Of a stretch of DNA of 32,486 nt, positions 15,881 to 23,296 are shown piece after piece. Source of the stretch: Dokdonella_A sp036518555 (GTDB taxonomy: Bacteria > Pseudomonadota > Gammaproteobacteria > Xanthomonadales > Rhodanobacteraceae); assembly GCF_036518555.1 (NCBI RefSeq), contig NZ_DATDMY010000335.1, positions 1 to 32,486 on the forward strand. The letters run 5' to 3'. Made by a program: the position numbers and the translations under genes. A model generated the notes under the pieces. It ran no database searches. It worked only from the letters and a program-made list of their open reading frames with translations, and was not told the DNA's origin. Position 1 is the first letter of the stretch. Every line of letters starts with the position of its first letter.

Positions 15881-18800
15881 ATGAAACGCATGTTGATCAA
15901 CGCGACTCAGCGGGAAGAGTTGCGCGTGGCGATCGTGGACGGCCAGAACCTTTACGACCTCGACATCGAGATCCCGTCCAAGGAACAGAAGAAGGCCAAC
16001 ATCTACAAGGCGCGCATCACCCGCGTCGAACCGTCCCTCGAAGCCTGCTTCGTCGACTACGGCGCGGACCGTCACGGGTTCCTGCCGCTCAAGGAAATCT
16101 CCAGCCTCTACTTCACGCCCGGCGCCAACCCCAACAAGGCCGGCATCCGCGAACTGCTCAAGGAAGGCCAGGACCTCGTCGTCCAGGTCGAGAAGGAAGA
16201 GCGCGGCAACAAGGGTGCGGCGCTGACGACCTTCATCAGCCTCGCCGGCCGCTACATGGTGCTGATGCCGAACAACCCGAAGGCCGGCGGCGTGTCGCGC
16301 CGGATCGAGGGCGAGGACCGGCAGAACATCAAGGAAGCGCTCGACACGTTGCAGGTCCCCGACGAGATGGGCCTGATCGTGCGCACCGCCGGCCTCGGCC
16401 GCGATGCCGAAGAACTCCAGTGGGACCTCGACTACCTGCTGCAGTTGTGGAAGGCGATCTCGGAAGCCGCCCAGTCGCGCGCGGCGCCGTTCCTGATCTA
16501 CCAGGAATCCAAGCTCATCATCCGCGCACTGCGCGACTACCTGCGCAACGACATCGGCGAGATCCTCATCGACAACGAGGAACTCTACGCCGACGCGCGC
16601 GAGTTCGTGCAGCAGGTGATGCCGAACAACCTGCGCAAGCTCAAGCTCTACCAGGACACGACGCCGCTGTTCTCGCGCTTCCAGATCGAAACTCAAATCG
16701 AGAACGCGTTCGAGCGCACCGTGCGCCTGCCGTCGGGCGGTTCGATCGTGATCGACCAGACCGAAGCGCTCACCGCGATCGACATCAACTCGGCGAAGGC
16801 GACCAAGGGCGGCGACATCGAGGAAACCGCGTTCAACACGAACTGCGAGGCCGCGGTCGAGATCGCGCGCCAGCTGCGCATCCGCGACGCGGGCGGCCTC
16901 ATCGTCATCGACTTCATCGACATGGATTCGCCGCGCCACCAGCGCGACGTCGAGGAAAAGCTCAAGGACGCGCTCAAGCTCGACCGCGCGCGCGTGCAGG
17001 TCGGCCGCATCTCGCGCTTCGGCCTGCTCGAGATGTCGCGCCAGCGGCTGCGCCCGAGCCTCGGTGAGGCGACCCAGATCGTCTGCCCGCGTTGCGAGGG
17101 CCACGGCCGCATCCGCGGCGTCGAGTCGCTGTCCCTGTCCGCGCTGCGCCTCGTCGAGGAACACGCGATGAAGGAGAGCACGGGCCAGGTGCTCGTGCAG
17201 GCGCCGCCGAGCGTGGCGAACTTCCTGCTCAACGAGAAGCGCCGCCAGCTGAGCGAGATCGAGGCGCGCCACGACGTCAACGTGATCGTCGTCGCCGACG
17301 ACAAGCTGGAGACGCCGCACCTGGAGATCCAGCGCCTACGGGCCGCCGACATCGGCGAGGAAACGAAGCCGAGCTACCAGCGCACCACGCCGGTCGCGGC
17401 CACGCCGCTGCCGCAGATGTTGCGCCCGAGCGAAGAGCCGGAGCAGCCGGCCGTCGCAGGCGTCGTGCGAGCGACTCCGGCACCGGAGCGGCCGGAACCT
17501 GCCGCACCGGTCCTGCCGGCCGCTCCGGCGCCCTCCCCCGTTCCCGCACCCGCGATGCCGAGCGGCGGTCTGCTCGCGCGCTTCATCGGCTGGTTCCGCG
17601 GCGACAACGCACCGGCGCCGACCACGAGCGCCGCGCGTCCCGCGCAGAATGGCGCACGCGCCCCGTCGGCCCGCGCACCGCAGCCACGCCCGGCGGGACC
17701 GGCACAGCAAGGCAGCCGGCCGCAACAGCAACCGCAACGGCAAGGTGGATCGCCGCAAGGCCAGGCGTCGCGCGACGGACGTCGCGACGGTCGACCGGGC
17801 GCCGAATCGCGCGGCCAGAAGCAGCCGCAGCAACGTGGCAACCGCCGGGACGAACGTTCTGGCAGCCGTAGTGGAGAGCAACCGGTCGTCGGCGAAACGC
17901 GGCCACCGCAGCGCGTGTCGGCCGAGGCGAAACCGGCGGGCGAGGTACGCCCTGCGCCGCAGCCGACCGCGCCGCGATCGATGGATGCGCCGTCCGCGTC
18001 GCCGCCGACAGCCGCAGTGGTACCAACCGAGAAGAGCGAACGCGTGTCCGCGGGCAGCGTGCCGACCGAAGCCCCGAAGACCGAAGGCGAGATGCCGCGT
18101 GACGAATTGCGCTCGCGTCGCCGCGGGCGACGTGGCGGTCGTCGCCGCCGCAAGGATGGCCCGGGCGACGCGATGTCCGAGACCCAGCTCGATGCCGAAC
18201 TCGACCGCGACTTCGACGACGAAGACAGCGGCGAGGAGCAGCGCCGGCAGGTAGCGCCTCCGGCGGCGGGCGCCGCGGCGGTACCTGGCCCAACGAAAAG
18301 CGAACCGTCCACGACGCCTGGCGCTTCGCCGGCGGTCCCGGTCCCCTCGCGCACGGGCGTATCCGAGCCATCGCCGGTCGTCGCGCCAACGGATGCGCGG
18401 CCGACCCTCGCGCCGTCGGACGATCGCACGCCGGCGGCCTCGACAACGACGCCGCCGCATGCGGTGCCGGCACCTGCCGCGCCGGCACCGGCTCCGCGCG
18501 TCGCACCCGCGCCCGTCGCACCGACACCGGACGCGATGTCGGCACCGGCGACGCCCGTACCGACACCGGTAGCAACGCCCGCGCCGTCGCCTTCCGCACC
18601 GCCCGTCGGCGCGGCGGCACGAATCCCGGAGGCCGCTGCGCCGTCGGCGCCGATGCCCGCTGCGCCGAAACCGGTGACGGCGCCCGGAGCGCACGGTCTG
18701 CCCGAGCGATCGCTGCAACGCGAAGTCGCGGCAGCGCTCGGCATGTCGCACGCACCTCTGCACGCGCCTGTCGAGGCGGCAGCACCGCGCCCGACGCCGA

Positions 18801-19069
18801 TCGATGCACCCGCACCGGCGTCCAGGCCGACGCCCGCCGCTGCGGCATCGTCGCCGCAGGATCCGTCGACCATGGCACCTGCCCAGCCCGCCGCCGCGAA
18901 GCCGACGCCGGCAAGCCCCGTCGCGACATCGTCGGATCGCGGACAGACGCTCGAACTGCCGCTCACGCGCCCGGCCCCGGGCGTCGAAGAACGAAAGCCG
19001 ACGCCTCACGCGGATGAACCGGCAAGCGGTGAACCACCTCGCTCGGGTGACGATTCGAACGCCCGATGA
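15881..19069 (+). CDS. rne: Ribonuclease E
   Basis: Essential endoribonuclease of mRNA decay and of rRNA and tRNA maturation, and scaffold of the degradosome; 1062 aa (E. coli 1061). The N-terminal catalytic half has MKRMLINATQREELRVAIVDGQ at the start, an S1 domain (about 39-119), the DNase I-like site with Asp301 (AIDINSAKATKG) and Asp344 (VIDFIDM), matching E. coli D303 and D346, and the zinc-link CPRC (Cys402, Cys405; E. coli 404/407). After about residue 510 it is low-complexity Pro/Ala/Gln/Arg. Within it, residues 562-574 (GGLLARFIGWFRG) look like the amphipathic membrane-binding helix of segment A, and a run of Arg (about 743-760) resembles an RNA-binding arginine-rich region. The open frame reaches 15779, but the ATG at 15881 has a good ribosome site and the correct N-terminus. 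The scaffold tail is unrelated in sequence to that of E. coli, so partners cannot be assigned. Confidence 0.97.
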   Translation: MKRMLINATQREELRVAIVDGQNLYDLDIEIPSKEQKKANIYKARITRVEPSLEACFVDYGADRHGFLPLKEISSLYFTPGANPNKAGIRELLKEGQDLVVQVEKEERGNKGAALTTFISLAGRYMVLMPNNPKAGGVSRRIEGEDRQNIKEALDTLQVPDEMGLIVRTAGLGRDAEELQWDLDYLLQLWKAISEAAQSRAAPFLIYQESKLIIRALRDYLRNDIGEILIDNEELYADAREFVQQVMPNNLRKLKLYQDTTPLFSRFQIETQIENAFERTVRLPSGGSIVIDQTEALTAIDINSAKATKGGDIEETAFNTNCEAAVEIARQLRIRDAGGLIVIDFIDMDSPRHQRDVEEKLKDALKLDRARVQVGRISRFGLLEMSRQRLRPSLGEATQIVCPRCEGHGRIRGVESLSLSALRLVEEHAMKESTGQVLVQAPPSVANFLLNEKRRQLSEIEARHDVNVIVVADDKLETPHLEIQRLRAADIGEETKPSYQRTTPVAATPLPQMLRPSEEPEQPAVAGVVRATPAPERPEPAAPVLPAAPAPSPVPAPAMPSGGLLARFIGWFRGDNAPAPTTSAARPAQNGARAPSARAPQPRPAGPAQQGSRPQQQPQRQGGSPQGQASRDGRRDGRPGAESRGQKQPQQRGNRRDERSGSRSGEQPVVGETRPPQRVSAEAKPAGEVRPAPQPTAPRSMDAPSASPPTAAVVPTEKSERVSAGSVPTEAPKTEGEMPRDELRSRRRGRRGGRRRRKDGPGDAMSETQLDAELDRDFDDEDSGEEQRRQVAPPAAGAAAVPGPTKSEPSTTPGASPAVPVPSRTGVSEPSPVVAPTDARPTLAPSDDRTPAASTTTPPHAVPAPAAPAPAPRVAPAPVAPTPDAMSAPATPVPTPVATPAPSPSAPPVGAAARIPEAAAPSAPMPAAPKPVTAPGAHGLPERSLQREVAAALGMSHAPLHAPVEAAAPRPTPIDAPAPASRPTPAAAASSPQDPSTMAPAQPAAAKPTPASPVATSSDRGQTLELPLTRPAPGVEERKPTPHADEPASGEPPRSGDDSNAR

Positions 19070-19073
19070 AGGC

Positions 19074-19103
19074 GAGCGGCGCGGGCTTTCCCCCGTGCCG
19101 CTT
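19074..19103. terminator. Hairpin between the convergent rne and gacA-like genes
   Basis: Five bases past the rne stop, GCGGCGCGGG (19076-19085) pairs with CCCGTGCCGC (19092-19101) with one G-U wobble and a 6-nt loop; A75-T102 and a G-T wobble extend it. Only TT follows, so this is a weak intrinsic terminator or a 3'-stabilising hairpin. Confidence 0.55.
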
Positions 19104-19159
19104 CCGGTCGTGAAGTGGAGAAGTCGGCAATCCGGCGCTCCGTCGAGCGCCCCGCGGCA

Positions 19160-19813
19160 TCAGTCGCTGAGCGCGCGCGTACGATCGTCGAGCAAGCCGT
19201 GCGTATGCGCCAGATGCGCGAGCGCGACCGGGTTGTCGACGCCGAGCTTGTCGAACAGGCGGTATTTGTAGGTCGCTACCGTCTTCGCGCTGAGTTTGAG
19301 CCTGTCGGCGATGAGCTGCATGTCCTGTCCGCGCGCGAGCATCATCGCGACGTCCAGTTCTCGCGCCGACAGCACCTCGAACGGGGATTCCCCACCGTCG
19401 AGCGCACCGAGCGCGAGCACTTCGGCGATGTCGGGCGACAGGTAGCGGCGTCCGTCGGCGACCTGACGCACCGCGCGTACGAGTTCGTCCGCCGCGCATC
19501 CCTTCGTGAGGTAGCCGCTCGCCCCCGCTTCGATGAGGCGTCGCGGGAACGGCGCTTCGCTGACGACGCTGAGGATGACGATGCGCGTCGCGAGCTTGTG
19601 CTTGCGCACGCGGTCGGTGAGTTCGATGCCGCTGAGGCGCGGCATGTGGACGTCGACGAGCGCGACGTCGGGCACTTCGCTGCGGATCAGGGCGAGCCCG
19701 TGTTCGCCGTCGGCGGCCTCGCCGATGACGTCGATGCCGGCCTGCTGCGCGAGGATCATGCGGAAGCCGGTGCGTACCAGCTCGTGATCGTCGACCAGAA
19801 CCACTCGGATCAT
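19160..19813 (-). CDS. gacA: GacA/UvrY-type response regulator (NarL/FixJ class)
   Basis: Two-component response regulator of 217 aa. The receiver domain (about 1-120) has acidic Asp8/Asp9, phospho-acceptor Asp54 (ALVDVHMP), a Ser in the switch position (ILSVVS) and Lys104 (YLTKG). A LuxR-type helix-turn-helix (about 147-208) contains LSARELDVAMMLARGQ and SAKTVATYKYRLFDKLGV, close to the GacA/UvrY pattern. Met1 at 19813 starts the canonical MIRVVLVDDHELVR; the frame extends upstream without a family match. In E. coli and pseudomonads the gene precedes uvrC and acts through CsrA/RsmA-binding small RNAs under BarA/GacS. Here uvrC does not follow and no kinase gene is near. The subgroup is inferred, so NarL-like alternatives remain possible. 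Confidence 0.88.
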   Translation of the reverse strand: MIRVVLVDDHELVRTGFRMILAQQAGIDVIGEAADGEHGLALIRSEVPDVALVDVHMPRLSGIELTDRVRKHKLATRIVILSVVSEAPFPRRLIEAGASGYLTKGCAADELVRAVRQVADGRRYLSPDIAEVLALGALDGGESPFEVLSARELDVAMMLARGQDMQLIADRLKLSAKTVATYKYRLFDKLGVDNPVALAHLAHTHGLLDDRTRALSD

Positions 19814-19873
19814 GAGACCCCCATCGCCTCTCCCTGGACGTGCTGCGACGATACCCGAGATGAGGTATCGCGT

Positions 19874-19888
19874 GCGCATATAATGCGC
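19874..19888. promoter_or_regulatory. Palindrome with an embedded TATAAT
   Basis: GCGCAT-ATA-ATGCGC is a perfect inverted repeat, and a consensus -10 (TATAAT, 19879-19884) lies inside it on the plus strand. It lies between the gacA-like gene and the hairpin-rich stretch before tRNA-Ser. No good -35 lies at 15-18 bp, so it would need an activator, or may be only an operator. On the minus strand it could serve the gacA-like gene, 61 bases away. Confidence 0.4.
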
Positions 19889-19930
19889 CGAATTTCACGA
19901 CGCGCGCTGTAGTAGATTTGCGATACCTGC

Positions 19931-20030
19931 AGCGTTTCGGTAGGGAAACGGTTACATCCGAGCCGGATGCCGGAGCCAACAGCGGCGCAGCCGCTGGCCC
20001 GCAGGGCGAGGGAAAGGATGTCCCGAGTAA
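19931..20030 (+). ncRNA. Candidate structured RNA with a CsrA/RsmA-type loop
   Basis: Four consecutive small hairpins can be drawn on the plus strand: CGTTTC-GGTAGG-GAAACG (19933-19950), CATCCG-AGC-CGGATG (19955-19969), CAGCGGC-GCA-GCCGCTG (19980-19996) and GGGA-AAGGATG-TCCC (20010-20024). The last loop with its closing T reads AAGGATGT, which fits the core of the CsrA SELEX consensus (ARGGAUGU) presented in a hairpin loop. The first loop shows GG around an A. Such repeats are typical of CsrA-sequestering RNAs controlled by GacA, whose gene lies next door. No clear promoter or terminator is seen, and the stretch could instead be the tRNA-Ser precursor leader. Confidence 0.35.
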
Positions 20031-20074
20031 AACGGCGTCGCCGGCAACAACGGCGCGACGACGCGACGAACAGC

Positions 20075-20164
20075 GGAGAGATGGCCGAGCGGTTTAAGGC
20101 ACCGGTCTTGAAAACCGGCGTGGTAGCAATACCACCGTGGGTTCGAATCCCACTCTCTCCGCCA
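20075..20164 (+). tRNA. tRNA-Ser(UGA)
   Basis: A 90-nt class II tRNA with the CCA end encoded. Acceptor stem GGAGAGA (20075-20081) pairs with TCTCTCC (20154-20160), followed by discriminator G and CCA. The anticodon stem CCGGT/ACCGG holds the loop CTTGAAA with anticodon TGA (20109-20111), reading UCA-type serine codons. The long variable arm (GGTAGCAATACC) and the T-loop GGGTTCGAATCCC are typical of tRNA-Ser. Confidence 0.98.
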
Positions 20165-20173
20165 CTTTCTGCA

Positions 20174-21109
20174 CTACGATTCCACCCTGCGTCGGTCGTC
20201 ACGCGACGTTGCGTTCCGCGCGACATCCGTCGCCGACGTCGGAACGGCACGCGCATGCCGCCACGCGGACGCGCCGTTCCATTTCCACAACACGACGATC
20301 AGCAACACGTCGACGATGACCGCGAAGATGCTCGCTTCGGGTCCGAACGAGCCGCCGGTGACCCACTCGGGCCTGTCCTGCAGCAGCGGACGGAACCAGC
20401 CCGCCTGGCCGAAACCGCTCACGTCGAAGCCGAACAGGTGGCCGAGCGTCCAGTTCCAGCCGAGATGGATGCCGATCGGCATCGCGAGGCTGCGCGTGCG
20501 CAGGTAAGCCAATCCCAGAAGCACGGCGCCCAGGAAGAGTTCCACGGTAGCCCAGGCGAGCGTCGCGCCTTGCATGCCGGGGTTGTCCCAATGACCGGTC
20601 GCGAACAGCAAGCCCATCGCGACCGAGGCGAACCAGGGGCCCGTGCCCGCCACGAGGCGCTGGAACACGAAGCCGCGGAACAGCGTTTCCTCGAACAACG
20701 CGACGAACGCGAACACGTAGGCGCCGCGCGTCAACGTCGCCAGACTGCGCGCGGGATCCAGTTCCAGCCGCACGCCATCGACGCTCCACATCATCGCCAC
20801 CGCGAGCGCCGCCGTCGCGAGACCGAAGAACGTACCGACGCCGAGCTCGCGTGCCCAGCGGCGGTCGAGCACGAAGCCGATGCTCGACAGCGGTTCCCTG
20901 CGCAAGCGCACGCAGATCCAGGTGACCAGCAGCAGGAAGCCCAGTCGCAGCGGCTCGAGGCCGTCCTTGGGCACGCCCAGCTGCTGCAGGGCGTGGCTCA
21001 CCGGTGTGTACGCGAACCTGCTCCCGAGCAGCAGCACGACGAAGGCGAGGATCCACCAGCCATTGCGCAGGCGGCCGTCGGAACCGAAAAGGATCTTGTT
21101 CAAGCGCAC
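20174..21109 (-). CDS. CPBP-family intramembrane metalloprotease
   Basis: Multi-spanning inner-membrane protein of 311 aa from the CAAX-protease/bacteriocin-processing (CPBP, Abi) family. The three active-site motifs are present: EETLFR (Glu140, Glu141, Arg145), FATGH (Phe169 to His173) and HLGWN (His215 to Asn219). About eight hydrophobic segments are visible, with a hydrophilic C-terminal tail after about residue 285. Bacterial members are linked to peptide maturation or immunity, but no bacteriocin or prenyl-protein gene is nearby. The start is ambiguous: GTG at 21109, or TTG at 21103, which is better spaced from AGAGG. It is divergent from a MarR regulator with a perfect palindrome between them, and is probably under its control. 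Confidence 0.88.
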   Translation of the reverse strand: MRLNKILFGSDGRLRNGWWILAFVVLLLGSRFAYTPVSHALQQLGVPKDGLEPLRLGFLLLVTWICVRLRREPLSSIGFVLDRRWARELGVGTFFGLATAALAVAMMWSVDGVRLELDPARSLATLTRGAYVFAFVALFEETLFRGFVFQRLVAGTGPWFASVAMGLLFATGHWDNPGMQGATLAWATVELFLGAVLLGLAYLRTRSLAMPIGIHLGWNWTLGHLFGFDVSGFGQAGWFRPLLQDRPEWVTGGSFGPEASIFAVIVDVLLIVVLWKWNGASAWRHARAVPTSATDVARNATSRDDRRRVES

Positions 21110-21155
21110 CTCTGCGGAATGGGAACGACGAGCCGGGCGCCCGTCGGTGGCTATT

Positions 21156-21185
21156 TATCTTGACATCAAGATACTCTATGTCAAG
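21156..21185. promoter_or_regulatory. MarR-type palindromic operator and overlapping divergent promoters
   Basis: TATCTTGA-CA-TCAAGATA (21156-21173) is a perfect inverted repeat with 8-bp arms. It overlaps a second one, CTTGACAT (21159-21166) with ATGTCAAG (21178-21185). The consensus -35 TTGACA lies inside the first palindrome on the plus strand (21160-21165), and another TTGACA is on the minus strand (21184-21179). A bound repressor would therefore block both the MarR and the protease promoters. The -10 boxes are poor. Confidence 0.75.
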
Positions 21186-21215
21186 CTATGCGAGGACGAT
21201 CGCACGGGTGCGCCG

Positions 21216-21743
21216 ATGGCACGCAGGACCGAAGGCGAGGACGACGACCGGATCGACCGGTTGCTGGCCGAATGGCGGGCCGAGCGGCCGGAACTCGACG
21301 CGGCTGCGATGGCGGTCGTCGGCCGGTTGCTCAGTATCGGGCGTAGGCTCGAAGCCCGTGCCAACGCGGTGCTCAGGCCGCTCGGCCTGCACTACACGGA
21401 CCTCGACGTGCTGGCGACGTTGCGCCGGGGCGGACGCCCCTATCGGCGCACGCCGACCGAGCTGCGCGATTCGGTGCTGATCACGTCGGGCGCGATGACC
21501 GCCTGCCTCGACCGCCTCGAACGCGATGGCCTGATCACGCGCATCGCCGATCCGAACGATCGCCGGTCCAGCGCCGCCGCGCTCACTGGCGAAGGTCGCA
21601 AGTTGATCGACAAGGCGATCGCGGTGCGATTCGCGGAAGCCGCGGACTCACTCTCCGGATTGTCCGCCGCCGAAGGAGCGCGACTCGCTGCACTCTTGAA
21701 GAAGCTGGGCCGGACATTGGGACCACCCGCCGACGAGCCGTGA
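21216..21743 (+). CDS. MarR-family transcriptional regulator
   Basis: Winged-helix dimeric repressor of 175 aa. The MarR fold is recognisable from LGLHYTDLDVLATLRRGG (helices 2-3), a recognition region TPTELRDSVLITSGAMTACLDRLERDGLI, the wing RIADPNDRRSSAAALTGEGRKLI with the family's D-x-R-S core, and a C-terminal dimerisation helix. A charged stretch of about 30 residues precedes it. No Cys is seen near the N-terminus, so an OhrR-type redox sensor is unlikely. The frame is open further upstream, but the ATG at 21216 lies just after the palindromic operator. The target is probably its own gene and the divergent intramembrane protease; the ligand is unknown. Confidence 0.93.
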   Translation: MARRTEGEDDDRIDRLLAEWRAERPELDAAAMAVVGRLLSIGRRLEARANAVLRPLGLHYTDLDVLATLRRGGRPYRRTPTELRDSVLITSGAMTACLDRLERDGLITRIADPNDRRSSAAALTGEGRKLIDKAIAVRFAEAADSLSGLSAAEGARLAALLKKLGRTLGPPADEP

Positions 21744-21766
21744 TCGGCCCGCACCGGAACGGCTCG
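21734..21766 (+). terminator. Hairpin at the 3' end of the MarR gene
   Basis: CGAGCCGT (21734-21741) pairs with ACGGCTCG (21759-21766) around a 17-nt loop that can itself pair weakly (CGG/CCG). It starts within the last codons of the MarR gene and has no T-tract. Possibly a weak terminator; the rest of the gap to 21943 shows only a distant GCATGAA/TTCATGC arm pair (21879-21919). Confidence 0.3.
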
Positions 21767-21943
21767 GCGAGGCGCCGATTTCGCATGACGGAAGGCGTTC
21801 GTTCGGACGACGTCCGCTTTGCACGATCCAAGCGCCGCGATCGATGCATGGAGCTGGCAACATTCGTCGCGATCCGACGCATGAATTGTTCCTAAAGCCC
21901 GCAGAGTCACCGTTCATGCTGGAGCACGGCGCGCTCGCCTACG

Positions 21944-22891
21944 GTGCATCCATCGTACGACGAGGCCTTCGATGTGGACCCACGGCACCTACCCGGCAGT
22001 GATCCATCGACGACGCTGAAGAGTCCCGCGACGCTGCATACACGCCCGCCGTTTCCGGTGCAGGCGCAGCCGTGGCCGGGCCTCGCCTCGAAGATGGAGC
22101 CGCGACCTGACCATGGCGAGTCGAGCTACGTCGGACGCGGGCGATTGAGCGGACGCAAGGCGCTTATCACTGGCGGCGACTCCGGCATCGGGCGCGCCGT
22201 CGCGATCGCGTTCGCGCGCGAAGGTGCGGATGTCGCGCTTTCGTATCTCGAGGCGGAAGAACCGGATGCGCAGGACGTCGCGACCTTGATCCGCGCCGCT
22301 GGCCGCCGCGTGGCGTGCCTGCCGGGCGACATCCGCGACGAGGCCTTCTGCCAGCAGCTCGTCGCGCGCGCCAACGAGGAACTCGGCGGACTCGACCTGC
22401 TCGTCAACAATGCGGGGCGCCAGCAAAGCGCGGAGTCGATCCTCGACATTTCCACCGAGGCATTCGACTGGACCTTCAAGACCAATGTCTACGCGATGTT
22501 CTGGATCACGAAGGCGGCGATCGCATGCATGCCTCCGGGCGCGGGCATCATCAACACGGCGTCGGTCAACGCGTACGACCCGTCGGCGCACCTGCTCGAT
22601 TACGCGATGACGAAGGCCGCGATCGCGAACTTCACCAAGGCACTCGCCAAGCAGCTCGCGCGGCACGGCATCCGCGTCAATGCCGTCGCGCCCGGCCCGT
22701 TCTGGACCGCCCTGCAGGTCTGCGGCGGCCAGACGCGCGAACGCCTCAAGGAGTTCGGTGCCGACACGCCGCTCGGCCGTCCCGGCCAGCCCGCGGAAAT
22801 CGCCGCCGTCTACGTCGCCCTCGCCGCCAATGACGCCTCGTACGTGACAGGACAGGTCTACGGCGCATCCGGCGGCGACGGCAATCCCTGA
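21944..22891 (+). CDS. SDR-family oxidoreductase (YghA/YhdF type)
   Basis: NAD(P)-dependent short-chain dehydrogenase with the N-terminal extension of the YghA/YhdF group; 315 aa from GTG 21944. The group marker QPWPGLASKMEPRPDHGE (about 42-59) precedes the Rossmann fold: cofactor loop TGGDSGIG (residues 76-83), NNAG, catalytic Ser207 and Y-x-x-x-K (Tyr220, Lys224). The start is uncertain: GTG 21944 lacks a close ribosome site, while GTG 21974 has GAGG eight bases before it and still keeps the extension. It is the first gene of a probable four-gene operon with the metallothionein 18 bases downstream. Substrate unknown; members often appear in stress or detoxification clusters. Confidence 0.93.
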   Translation: MHPSYDEAFDVDPRHLPGSDPSTTLKSPATLHTRPPFPVQAQPWPGLASKMEPRPDHGESSYVGRGRLSGRKALITGGDSGIGRAVAIAFAREGADVALSYLEAEEPDAQDVATLIRAAGRRVACLPGDIRDEAFCQQLVARANEELGGLDLLVNNAGRQQSAESILDISTEAFDWTFKTNVYAMFWITKAAIACMPPGAGIINTASVNAYDPSAHLLDYAMTKAAIANFTKALAKQLARHGIRVNAVAPGPFWTALQVCGGQTRERLKEFGADTPLGRPGQPAEIAAVYVALAANDASYVTGQVYGASGGDGNP

Positions 22892-22909
22892 TCGATCGAG
22901 GACCACGCC

Positions 22910-23284
22910 ATGACCCATCGCGACCGCAAGGACCTCCCGCCCGCCACCGGAACGGCGCGCACCCCAGCGGCGGAATCGGAGCACGAGCGCGCAGCGCGCA
23001 AGGCGCACGAGAGCCATGCGCTCGACGAAGCGCTGCAGGAGACGTTCCCGACGAGCGATCCGGTATCGCCGTTCGTGCCCGCGCTGCGCTCGAGCGACGA
23101 ACCTGCACCCGATCATGCGGCGCGCTGCGCGCATCCGGCGTGCACGTGCGACGTGGCGCCACCCGACCGATGGTGTTCGAACGCGTGCCGAGATCGACGA
23201 CAGGGTTACGCCGTCGCGCATGAGACCTGCGGCTGCGGCCATGCATCGTGCCGCCACGCGAACGCCGCGGCGTCGGCCGCATGA
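22910..23284 (+). CDS. Metallothionein with an N-terminal FPxSDP extension
   Basis: 124-aa cytosolic metal-binding protein. The C-terminal part (about residues 73-116) has eight Cys (73, 78, 80, 89, 93, 107, 109, 114) in the bacterial metallothionein (SmtA-like) pattern: C-x4-C-x-C, then WC-x3-C, then C-x-C-x4-C. Four His (75, 104, 111, 116) could also bind Zn or Cd. Residues 1-70 are hydrophilic and probably disordered, and include LDEALQETFPTSDPVSP (38-54). From memory, Pseudomonas metallothioneins carry almost the same motif, but as a C-terminal tail; here it comes first. The ATG is preceded by CGAGGA. Gaps of 18 and 12 bases to its neighbours point to one operon. No ArsR/SmtB-type repressor is next to it. 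Confidence 0.88.
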   Translation: MTHRDRKDLPPATGTARTPAAESEHERAARKAHESHALDEALQETFPTSDPVSPFVPALRSSDEPAPDHAARCAHPACTCDVAPPDRWCSNACRDRRQGYAVAHETCGCGHASCRHANAAASAA

Positions 23285-23296
23285 GCGCGTCGAACC

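Noticed and set aside
15743..17320. 525-codon minus-strand frame opposite rne
   Set aside because: Antisense shadow of the conserved RNase E catalytic half; no start signal or domain.
17336..19009. 557-codon minus-strand frame opposite the rne scaffold region
   Set aside because: Arg/Gly/Cys-rich shadow of a low-complexity coding region, not a plausible protein.
19931..20030. Metabolite riboswitch (cobalamin, FMN, c-di-GMP) before tRNA-Ser
   Set aside because: None of the conserved boxes of these classes is present, and the downstream gene is a tRNA rather than a metabolic gene.
20075..20200. Integration site of a mobile element at tRNA-Ser
   Set aside because: No integrase, no second copy of the tRNA 3' end seen, and flanking genes look like ordinary chromosome.
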